Positions 33,738 through 40,667 of a stretch of 54,164 nucleotides of DNA are shown here, piece by piece. The stretch's first letter is position 1. The number at the start of each line of letters is the position of its first letter. Source of the stretch: Lawsonibacter sp. (GTDB lineage Bacteria > Bacillota > Clostridia > Oscillospirales > Oscillospiraceae); NCBI GenBank assembly GCA_022801435.1, contig JAAWSG010000011.1:1-54164 (forward strand). Direction: 5' to 3'. A program made the translations under genes and the position numbers. The notes beneath the pieces are model-generated. The model worked only from the letters and a program-made list of their open reading frames with translations, did not search any database and was not told where the DNA came from.

Positions 33738-35330
33738 TCAGTGCTTGGAGTAGACCAGCCGCCCTCCCAGATAGGTCCTCTCTATCTGGATGTCCTTGAT
33801 CTTTTCCGGGGCGGTTTGGAACACGTCCGCGTCCAAAACTACAAAGTCGGCCAGCTTGCCGGGTTCAATGGTCCCCTTCAGGTCCTCCTCAAAGGATACG
33901 TAGGCTGCGTTGCGGGTGTACATGGACAGGGCCTCATAGACCGTAACCCGTTCCTCCGGGAACCAGCCGCCCTCCGGATAGCCGTCCATGCCCTGCCGGG
34001 TGGTGATGGCGTATACTCCGTGCATGGGGTCATAGGACTCGCAGGGGGAGTCGGAGCCGGCGGTGAGGATCATTCCATTGTCCAGCAGGGTGCGCCAGCA
34101 GTAGTGGTACTTGGAGCGCACATGGCCCACCCGGGTCTCCGACCAGCGGACGTTGGTGGAGACAAACATGGGCTGGATATCCACCACTACGGGCAGGTTC
34201 TGGATGCGGCGCACCACATCCTCATTGAGCAGGGACATGTGAATCATACGGAAACGGGGGTCTGGTTTGGGGTCCGTGCGGCAGGCCCGCTCGATGGCGG
34301 TGGTGAGCATCTCCGCCGCCTTGTCCCCGATGACGTGGGCCCCCACCTGGATGTTCCGCTGATAGCCCTCCAGTACCTTGGCGTCCAGTTCCTCCTGGGT
34401 ATAGTTGGGGATGCCGGTCTGGGAGGGGTCGTCCTCATAGGGCTGGGTCAGCAGGGCGGTGCGGCCCCCCATATTGCCGTCCACATAGAGCTTGTAGAAG
34501 CCGTATTTGACCATCTCGTCCCCCAGCCCGGTGCGGATGGAGCAGTTGGGCAGCTCGTCATAACCCAGAAAGACCCGAACGGTCAGCCGGCCCTCGCCGG
34601 ACAGGTCCTGATAGACATCCGTGTATTCGGGCAGGTTGCAGTGAAGGCCCTGAATGGCGTGGACCCCGGTAAGGCCGTGGCGGTTCAGCTCCCTGCAGGC
34701 CCGCTCCACCGCGTTTTTGCGCCCCTCCTGAGTGGCCAGAGGGTCGGGGACCAGGGCCAGGATATCCGCCGCCGCTTGATCCCGCAGAGTCCCAGTGGGC
34801 TGTCCGTCGGGACCGAACTCTACCGTTCCGGCTACCTTCGGCACAAAGCCCGGCCCCACCCCGCCCGCCTTCAAAGCCAGGGAGTTGGCCACGTTGACAT
34901 GCAGACAATAGCGGGTAATTATCAGCGGGTTGTTGGGGCAGACCCGATCCAGCTCCTCCCGGGCGGGCAGGGTTTTTTGATCGGCAAACAGCTCGTGGTC
35001 GAAGCCTGTCCCCAGAATCCATTCCCCCTTTGGCGTGACCTCGGCCCGCTGGCGGATGCGCTCCAGCAGCTCCTCCAGGGAGGCAGACCCCTTCAAATCC
35101 AGCTTCAGCAGGTCTCTGGCGTAGGCGAACAGATGCTGGTGGGTGTCGATCATGCCGGGCAGTACGGTCGCGCCCTGGAGGTCCACCACCTCTCCACCGG
35201 CGGCCAGGCGTCTCGCCTCGCTGTCATCGCCGCAGTAGAGGAATTTTCCCTGGTCCACTGCAAAGGCGCTGTACATCTCTCCCTCGGTCCGCATGGTGTA
35301 GACTCTGCCATTCACATAGGCGGTCACCAT
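33738..35330 (-). CDS. Amidohydrolase family protein (YtcJ-like, amidohydrolase_3)
   Basis: A 530-aa metal-dependent hydrolase. Motifs: the N-terminal strand VNGRVYTM, VLPGMIDTHQHL with the metal pair H64/H66, GTGFDHE, THVIGDKA-like AHVIGDKAAEM, WRTLLDNGMILTAGSDSPCESYDPM with the late Asp, and the terminal FVVLDADVFQTAPEKIKDIQIERTYLGGRLVY. YtcJ-type enzymes hydrolyse N-acyl or formyl amides and similar bonds; the true substrate is unknown. It is the first gene of the set with dctP-dctQ-dctM and has its own promoter with two TTGGTTG repeats. It may convert the imported compound to an amino acid. Confidence 0.9.
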   Translation of the reverse strand: MVTAYVNGRVYTMRTEGEMYSAFAVDQGKFLYCGDDSEARRLAAGGEVVDLQGATVLPGMIDTHQHLFAYARDLLKLDLKGSASLEELLERIRQRAEVTPKGEWILGTGFDHELFADQKTLPAREELDRVCPNNPLIITRYCLHVNVANSLALKAGGVGPGFVPKVAGTVEFGPDGQPTGTLRDQAAADILALVPDPLATQEGRKNAVERACRELNRHGLTGVHAIQGLHCNLPEYTDVYQDLSGEGRLTVRVFLGYDELPNCSIRTGLGDEMVKYGFYKLYVDGNMGGRTALLTQPYEDDPSQTGIPNYTQEELDAKVLEGYQRNIQVGAHVIGDKAAEMLTTAIERACRTDPKPDPRFRMIHMSLLNEDVVRRIQNLPVVVDIQPMFVSTNVRWSETRVGHVRSKYHYCWRTLLDNGMILTAGSDSPCESYDPMHGVYAITTRQGMDGYPEGGWFPEERVTVYEALSMYTRNAAYVSFEEDLKGTIEPGKLADFVVLDADVFQTAPEKIKDIQIERTYLGGRLVYSKH

Positions 35331-35412
35331 AGATACACCTTCCTTCCTGTTCTGATCCGAATTTGGTCTGGTTGTCTCTCTGAGCGCTTCAGCATTTTGT
35401 CAAATATTTACA

Positions 35413-35437
35413 TTCAAAGAACAAAATATTCTGAGAA
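35413..35437 (-). promoter_or_regulatory. Imperfect palindrome in the amidohydrolase leader
   Basis: TTCNNAGAA-7 nt-TTCTNNGAA is centred near 35425. A second short inverted repeat, AGCAAG-7 nt-CTTGCT, lies at about 35441-35459. Both lie between the promoter and the start codon, so they could be operators or RNA hairpins. Their role is unknown. Confidence 0.4.
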
Positions 35438-35497
35438 ATCAGCAAGCTGAAACCTTGCTTTTTAGAAAAATCAGCGCATTGCCTATTGAATGTCTTG

Positions 35498-35503
35498 ATG
35501 ATA
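35498..35503 (-). promoter_or_regulatory. Promoter -10 of amidohydrolase-dctPQM
   Basis: TATCAT on the minus strand is preceded by TGG (extended -10). The -35 region (TGCGTA) is poor, as expected for an activator-dependent promoter. The leader would be about 160 nt. Confidence 0.6.
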
Positions 35504-35526
35504 CCATAGATTTTCGGAATTACGCA

Positions 35527-35556
35527 CAACCAACGAAGAACAAATTACCCAACCAA
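35527..35556 (-). promoter_or_regulatory. Putative MocR operator B: two TTGGTTG direct repeats
   Basis: Minus strand TTGGTTG occurs at 35550-35556 (followed by GGTAAT) and at 35527-35533 (followed by TGCGTAAT), 23 bp apart. The proximal copy begins 24 bp from the edge of the -10. The same arrangement occurs at 40582-40612. Confidence 0.7.
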
Positions 35557-35567
35557 GTTTTTTGGCT

Positions 35568-36686
35568 TCACAGGCAGCGCAGGGAGTGGAACCGGCCGTA
35601 GCCGCACAGCACATGATACCACCCCTGGAGGGACTCGTTGACCTGGGGGTCGCCGCAGTCGGCGTGGAGGGTATGGTTTGGGATAGACAGCAGCTTGGAG
35701 TCGGGGGAGACAACTGTAATATGCTCCTTCCCCACCGCGTTCAGGACCCGTGCGCTGAACTGGTGGTTGCCCCGGCCAAAGAGAAAGCCCTGTCCGCCGA
35801 TGGGGGAGACGATCACCCGCAGCCGGCCTGTCCGTGCGTACTCCCACAGCTGTTCCTCGGTGACATCCCGGGCCAGCAGACGCTTGTCCTGCAAAATATC
35901 CACCCCCAGCAGCTCGCAGTCCACCCCCAGTCTTTGGGAGATGCACTTGGCGGTGGAGCCGGAGCCGACCGCGTAGTACAGCCCGGCCTCCATATGCTCC
36001 TCCAGGTAGGCGGCAATGGACTCCAGCTGGCCCGCCTCGGTGGAGAAGCCGCTCTGCTTCATACATTGCAGCCGGCCGGGCTGGTCAGGGACCCGCATGG
36101 AGCCGTACAGGGCGGCGCGGACATGGCCGGCGCGGTAGGCGTCCTCGTCCAGGTCCACCACCTCCCGGCGGGCGGTGGTCGTGGAGGGGTCCTCCAGCAG
36201 CTGCACAGCGATCATACCGGCGGACTCGGGGTCCAGGGCGAAGACCGCGGACTGGATTTTCACTCCGGCAGGGATGGCCAGTACCGGCAGGGACTCCCCT
36301 ATAGCCTGGCAGATATCCCGGGCGGTCCCGTCCCCGCCGGCAAAGAGCAGCAGCCGCGCCCCCGCCTCCCTGATGGCCCGGGCGGCGTCCTGGGTGTCCT
36401 GGGCCGCAGTGTCTCCGGCGCAGGTGTGGACCACCTGGCAGGGCAGGCCCAGGGTCTGGCACAGCTCCTCCCCCATGGGGCCGGAGGCGGTGAGGATCAC
36501 CACCCGCTCCCGGCAGGGGAGCAGAGGGCGCAGGGCCCGGGCCGCCTTCTCCTGGGCCTCGGGCCGGGCCCCTCTGGCCTGGGCGGCGGCCAGGGTCTGA
36601 GCCCCGTCCGTCCCCTTCAGGGCCACCTTGCCCCCCATGCCGGCGATGGGATTGATAATCAGGCCGAGTCGCTCAGGCGTCCCCAT
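35568..36686 (-). CDS. ATP-NAD kinase-like / AcoX-family protein
   Basis: A 372-aa protein of the COG3199/AcoX group, distant relatives of NAD kinase often linked to acetoin-type and amino-acid catabolic clusters. Seen: LIINPIAGMGGKVALKGTDG (about 9-28), AGGDGTARDI with the NAD-kinase GGDG motif near 117, IPAGVKIQSAVFA near 138, and GVDILQDKRLLARDVTE later. The role is uncertain: it could raise NADP supply or phosphorylate another metabolite. It overlaps the end of gcvPB by 14 bp, a sign of translational coupling and joint function. Confidence 0.85.
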   Translation of the reverse strand: MGTPERLGLIINPIAGMGGKVALKGTDGAQTLAAAQARGARPEAQEKAARALRPLLPCRERVVILTASGPMGEELCQTLGLPCQVVHTCAGDTAAQDTQDAARAIREAGARLLLFAGGDGTARDICQAIGESLPVLAIPAGVKIQSAVFALDPESAGMIAVQLLEDPSTTTARREVVDLDEDAYRAGHVRAALYGSMRVPDQPGRLQCMKQSGFSTEAGQLESIAAYLEEHMEAGLYYAVGSGSTAKCISQRLGVDCELLGVDILQDKRLLARDVTEEQLWEYARTGRLRVIVSPIGGQGFLFGRGNHQFSARVLNAVGKEHITVVSPDSKLLSIPNHTLHADCGDPQVNESLQGWYHVLCGYGRFHSLRCL

Positions 36687-38232
36687 GCTGTCTCTTGTAG
36701 GCCCGCCAGGTCACGGCCAGCTGGGTGTAATCCTGGATATGGTCGCTCTCCAGCTTGGAGATGGGGGCGTTGTAGGGGGCGTTGAGGACCTTCTCCGGGT
36801 CGGTGTAGGCCTCCTGGCACACATGCTTCAGGGTGTCCACATACTCGTCGATATCCGCCTTGGAGTAGGACTCGGTGGGCTCGGGGGTGTAGGGCTCGGG
36901 GACAATGAGGGGGTGGTGGCTGGGGAAGAACCGCTGGAAGCCGTAGTCCACCATATGCCGGTTCAAATCCTCGGCGCTGACTCCGGTGTCCCTGAGCAGC
37001 TGCTCAAAGCTGTAGCGCACCTGCTCCAGCCGGTGGGGGGCCTCCTCCGCCCAGGACATGGAGATGCCCTTCACCTCGGTGAGCAGCCGCTTCATCATGT
37101 AGTTGTTGTTGAGGATGGCGGTCTCTCCCACCGTCTCCAGCCCCTCCCGGCCCAGGCTCATCACCCAGGCGTAGGCCCGGAGCACCGCAGACAGGGTGCC
37201 CTGGAACTGACGGATCTTGCCGATGGACTGGGGGCCGTCGTAGTCGGTATAATACCGCTGGCCGTCAAAGCGGACCCGGGGCCGGGGCAGGTAGGGCTCC
37301 AGTCCGGCGCTGACACACTGGGCGGCGCAGCCGGGACCCATGCAGGCGTGGGGGGAGGAGAAGGCCTTGTGCAGGTTGAAGTGGCACATATCCGCCCCCA
37401 GCTCCTTGGCCCGGACCAGCCCGAACAGGCCGTTGTAGTCCGCCATATCGCACACGCACAGCCCGCCCGCCTCATGGACCACGTCCACGAACTGGCGGAT
37501 CAGGGGGTTGAAGACGCCGGTGTCCTCCGGGTTGGTGATAAAGATGCCTGCCGTCTTCTCGGAGACCACCGCCTTCAGGTTTTCCAGGCTGGGGTAGCCG
37601 TTCTCGTCGGGGTAGAGGCTGATGACCTCAAAGCCCTTGGTGGCGGGGGCGGCGCTGTTCAGGGGGTGGGACAGGATGGTGGTGATGATCTGGGTGCGCT
37701 GCTCCCCCTCCCCCCGGTCGGCGAAGTATTTTTTCAGCACCGCCGCGTTGGCGAAAATGCCCTGACCGCCGCCGCCGGGCTGGAAGGACACCGCATCCAG
37801 GCCGGAGATCTCCTTCATGATCTGCTCGAAGTCGTAGAGGATTTTGAGCATCCCCTGGACGGTGCTGTCGTCCTGATAGGGGTGGAGCTCGGCAAACTTG
37901 GGGGAGCGGACAAACTGTTCGTTGATTTTGGGGCTGTACTTCATGGTGCAGGTCCCCAGGCCGATGTCGATGTTGATATCCTGGCCGATGCTCTCCTGGG
38001 ACAGGCGCAGGTAGTGGCGCAGGACCTGGGGCTGGGCCAGCTCAGGGAGGGCGGGCTTCTCCCGGCGGCGCAGGCGCTGGGGGAGGAGGCCGGACAGCTC
38101 CCCTGTCACCGGGGCCGCCTGCCCGGACACGTCAGGGATGAGCATACTGCGGCTGCCGGGGACGCTCTGCTGAAAAATGAGGGGCTCGTCCCACTGGGCC
38201 TCGTGGAACTGGCGCAGTTTTGTGTTGGACAT
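36673..38232 (-). CDS. gcvPB: Glycine dehydrogenase subunit 2-like PLP protein (GcvPB homologue, divergent)
   Basis: A 519-aa homologue of the C-terminal subunit of two-part P-protein, which forms the PLP aldimine and decarboxylates. The PLP-lysine region here is FNLHKAFSSPHACMGPG (about residues 275-291). The usual form, as I recall it, is NLHKTFSTPHGGGGPG, so the Lys is kept but the Gly-rich loop after PH is changed to ACMG. The C-terminal part is longer than the common 480-490 aa. No gcvT, gcvH or lpd gene lies in the window. ATG 38232 has AGGAGGG upstream. It is cotranscribed with gcvPA 16 bp before it. A substrate other than glycine is possible. Confidence 0.82.
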   Translation of the reverse strand: MSNTKLRQFHEAQWDEPLIFQQSVPGSRSMLIPDVSGQAAPVTGELSGLLPQRLRRREKPALPELAQPQVLRHYLRLSQESIGQDINIDIGLGTCTMKYSPKINEQFVRSPKFAELHPYQDDSTVQGMLKILYDFEQIMKEISGLDAVSFQPGGGGQGIFANAAVLKKYFADRGEGEQRTQIITTILSHPLNSAAPATKGFEVISLYPDENGYPSLENLKAVVSEKTAGIFITNPEDTGVFNPLIRQFVDVVHEAGGLCVCDMADYNGLFGLVRAKELGADMCHFNLHKAFSSPHACMGPGCAAQCVSAGLEPYLPRPRVRFDGQRYYTDYDGPQSIGKIRQFQGTLSAVLRAYAWVMSLGREGLETVGETAILNNNYMMKRLLTEVKGISMSWAEEAPHRLEQVRYSFEQLLRDTGVSAEDLNRHMVDYGFQRFFPSHHPLIVPEPYTPEPTESYSKADIDEYVDTLKHVCQEAYTDPEKVLNAPYNAPISKLESDHIQDYTQLAVTWRAYKRQHGDA

Positions 38233-38248
38233 AGGTGTTTCCCTCCTG

Positions 38249-39616
38249 TTACAGGGCCCTGGCCAGGGCATCGGCCAGGGCGTCAATGTCGGACAGCTCG
38301 GTCTTTTCGGTGACACACACCAGCATGGACTGTCCCAGCTGGGGCAGGTCCCGGCTCAGGTCATAGCCGCCGAAGATGTGCTTGTCCAGCAGAGCCCGGT
38401 TGAGTTGGGCCACGGTTTTGCCGGTCTGGTCGAAATTGACCACGAACTCCATAAAGCTGTGGCTGCTCCGGTAGGGCAGACGCACCCCCTTCAGCTGTTC
38501 CAGCTTCGCCTGGGCGTAATTGCTTTTGTAGAGGATGTTTTCCCCCAGCTCCCGCATCCCGTCCGGGCCCATCACCGCCAGATAGGTGGCCGCGGTCACC
38601 GCCCACAGGCCCACGCAGGTCCCCAGGTACTCCACCGCCTTCTCCCGGACGTAGTAGCTGGTGCGCTCCGGCAGGGCCCGGGCGTAGCCGAACTGGCCCT
38701 TGCTGTTGCGGAAAATGGAGTACAGGTGGTGGGGGTAGTTCATCACGTACTTCTCCTCCTGCCGGGTGGCCAGGTAGCCCCCCAGACCTCCGCCGTAGCT
38801 CATGTGGATGCCCAGGGGCTGGAGCTCGCCGCACACGATGTCCGCGCCGTAGTCCGCGGGGGGCCGGACCACGCCCAGGGAGGCGGGGTCGGCGTAGACC
38901 ACGAATTCCGCGCCGGCCTGGCGGGCCAGCTGGCCAACGGTCTCGCAGTTCTCCTCAAAGAAGCCCAGGAAGGCGGGGTTGGGCAGGAGCACACAGGCGG
39001 TGTCCCCGGACAGCTTGGCCTCCAGGTCGGCCAGGTCCAGCTGCCCGTCCGCCCCGCTGTCCACGGGGATGAAGCGCACCCCCTCGCAGGAGCACTCCAG
39101 CTGGGCTCTCAGGCTGGGGTTCATCAGGGCGGGGATGAGGGCGCTTTTCCGGCCTGTGATGCGGCAGGACATCATCACCGCGGTGGAGGCCGCCTGTCCG
39201 CCGTCGTAGGTGGGGAAGCTGACCACGTCCATATCCAGCAGCTCCCCCATCATGCTGGTGAACTCAAAGAAGGTCTGGAGCTTGCCGTGGTCGGCGTAGG
39301 TGTCCCCGCTGTAGGCGGTCAAAAACTCGGAGCGGCCGTTGATCTCGTCGCACACGGCGGGGACGTAGTGGTCGTAGCACCCCGCCCCCAGGAAGCTGAG
39401 GTTCTCGGCGCAGGAGCTGTTTCGGGCCAGCAGCCCGTCCATGTGCCGCTTGAGGGAGACCTCTGAGGTCAGCGGCTGGGGCAGGTCCAGGGGCCGCTGC
39501 ATCCGGACCTCCTGGGGAATGAAGGAGTAGATTTCCTCCACCGACCCCGCGCCGATGAAGTCCAGCATTTCCTTCCGCACAGCCTCGTTGCTGTTGGGAA
39601 TGTAGGGATGTTTCAC
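38249..39616 (-). CDS. gcvPA: Glycine dehydrogenase subunit 1-like PLP-fold protein (GcvPA homologue, divergent)
   Basis: A 455-aa homologue of the N-terminal half of P-protein. Clear family blocks: YIPNSNEAVRKEMLDFIGAGSVEEIYSFIP, SFLGAGCYDHYVPAVCDEI, SEFLTAY, and LDMDVVSFPTYDGGQAASTAVMM. Directly after SEFLTAY, where the glycine enzymes normally read close to TPYQPEISQG, this protein has SGDTYADHGKLQ, so residues lining the substrate pocket differ. Length is normal. It is first of the pair with gcvPB and follows the SDR gene by 36 bp. This supports a related but altered reaction. Confidence 0.82.
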   Translation of the reverse strand: MKHPYIPNSNEAVRKEMLDFIGAGSVEEIYSFIPQEVRMQRPLDLPQPLTSEVSLKRHMDGLLARNSSCAENLSFLGAGCYDHYVPAVCDEINGRSEFLTAYSGDTYADHGKLQTFFEFTSMMGELLDMDVVSFPTYDGGQAASTAVMMSCRITGRKSALIPALMNPSLRAQLECSCEGVRFIPVDSGADGQLDLADLEAKLSGDTACVLLPNPAFLGFFEENCETVGQLARQAGAEFVVYADPASLGVVRPPADYGADIVCGELQPLGIHMSYGGGLGGYLATRQEEKYVMNYPHHLYSIFRNSKGQFGYARALPERTSYYVREKAVEYLGTCVGLWAVTAATYLAVMGPDGMRELGENILYKSNYAQAKLEQLKGVRLPYRSSHSFMEFVVNFDQTGKTVAQLNRALLDKHIFGGYDLSRDLPQLGQSMLVCVTEKTELSDIDALADALARAL

Positions 39617-39652
39617 ATTGTTTCGCCTCCTGATTGCACTGAATCCTATGGT

Positions 39653-40447
39653 TTACGCGTGGAGGATGTCGAAGGTCTCGGGCAGGGTGCTGCCGCCGTC
39701 GATGACCATCTCGGTCCCGGTGATGTACTTGGCGTCGTCTGAGGCCAGGAAGGCCACCAGGTCGCCGATCTCCTCAATGCCGCACAGCCGCTTGAGGGGG
39801 ATGAAGGCCGCCATATCCCGCAGGGCGCTCTCCGGGTCCTCGGGCCGGCTGTCCGCCGCCACCTGCTCCACCTTGGGGGTGCGGACCCAGCCGGGGAGAA
39901 TGGCGTTCACCGTGATGCCGTGGGGGCCCGCCTCATAGGCCAGGGCCTTGGTCAGGCTGAGCACCGCCCCCTTGCTCATGGCGTAGGTAGTCTGCCCCTC
40001 GTCCACAACCTTTACCCCGGTCACTGAGGAGGTGTTGATAATCCGGCCATACCCGGCCCTGAGCATGTGGGGGTACACCGCCCTGGCCATGTTCCACACG
40101 CCGTAGATATTGACCCCGAAGATGAAGTCCCGGGTCTCCACATCCAGGTCCTCAAAGCGGACCCGGCGGTTCACCCCGGCGTTGTTGAAGAGGATGTCAA
40201 TTTTGCCGTACTTGGCGGCCACCTCGTCCACCATGGCCCGCACATCCTCCAGCCTGCTCACGTCCACCCGGCGGCAATCGGCCCGAAGCCCCTCCTGGCG
40301 CAGCGCCTCCGCAGCGGCGGCCACCGACTCGGCAAAATCCACCAAAATCACTGTGGCCCCGTGTCTGGCCAGCACCCGTGCGCCTCCGTTTCCGATGCCC
40401 TGGGCCGCGCCGGTGACGATTGCGACCCGTCCATCCAATTTGCCCAT
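39653..40447 (-). CDS. Short-chain dehydrogenase/reductase
   Basis: A 264-aa classical SDR. The cofactor motif TGAAQGIG is at 12-19, D37 after the second strand suggests NAD preference, NNAG is near 88-91, Ser at about 140, and Y155-x-x-x-K159 completes the catalytic triad. The closest look is to gluconate 5-dehydrogenase/UcpA-type enzymes. Its position ahead of gcvPA-gcvPB suggests it oxidises or reduces an intermediate of the same pathway. GGGGAGG precedes the ATG. It is the first gene of the transcript, with a 100-nt leader that holds a long hairpin. Confidence 0.92.
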   Translation of the reverse strand: MGKLDGRVAIVTGAAQGIGNGGARVLARHGATVILVDFAESVAAAAEALRQEGLRADCRRVDVSRLEDVRAMVDEVAAKYGKIDILFNNAGVNRRVRFEDLDVETRDFIFGVNIYGVWNMARAVYPHMLRAGYGRIINTSSVTGVKVVDEGQTTYAMSKGAVLSLTKALAYEAGPHGITVNAILPGWVRTPKVEQVAADSRPEDPESALRDMAAFIPLKRLCGIEEIGDLVAFLASDDAKYITGTEMVIDGGSTLPETFDILHA

Positions 40448-40492
40448 ATTGTAAACCTCCCCGTTGTTGTAGTTTTGCTCGGGCTTGAAAGC

Positions 40493-40539
40493 GGAAACAC
40501 GCCTTTACGCGTCCAGAGGCCCGTAAAAGCGTGTTTTCC
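40493..40539 (-). repeat. Long stem-loop in the SDR leader
   Basis: Near-perfect 17-bp arms, GGAAACACGCCTTTACG (40493-40509) against CGTAAAAGCGTGTTTTCC (40522-40539), with a 12-nt loop. On the mRNA it lies between the start site and the ribosome site, without a U-run. It may stabilise or regulate the transcript. Confidence 0.75.
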
Positions 40540-40552
40540 TTTGCGTGATTTT

Positions 40553-40581
40553 ATTATAATGTCCGCCGGCCCTCTTGTGAC
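40553..40581 (-). promoter_or_regulatory. Promoter of sdr-gcvPA-gcvPB-NADK-like operon
   Basis: A perfect TATAAT (40553-40558) with a weak -35 (GTCACA, 17-bp spacing). The TTGGTTG repeats abut the -35, which fits activation by a bound regulator. Confidence 0.72.
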
Positions 40582-40612
40582 CAACCAAAGGCCAAAAACT
40601 TACGCAACCAAA
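40582..40612 (-). promoter_or_regulatory. Putative MocR operator A: two TTTGGTTG direct repeats
   Basis: Minus strand TTTGGTTG occurs at 40605-40612 (followed by CGTAAG) and at 40582-40589 (followed by GTCACA), 23 bp apart. The proximal copy lies 24 bp from the -10 edge, exactly as at 35527-35556. MocR proteins are known to bind direct repeats. Confidence 0.72.
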
Positions 40613-40667
40613 TCGAAGCCGTCAGAGAGGTGTTTTTTCGTCGCTTTCAACAAAGCCGGTCCCCTCC

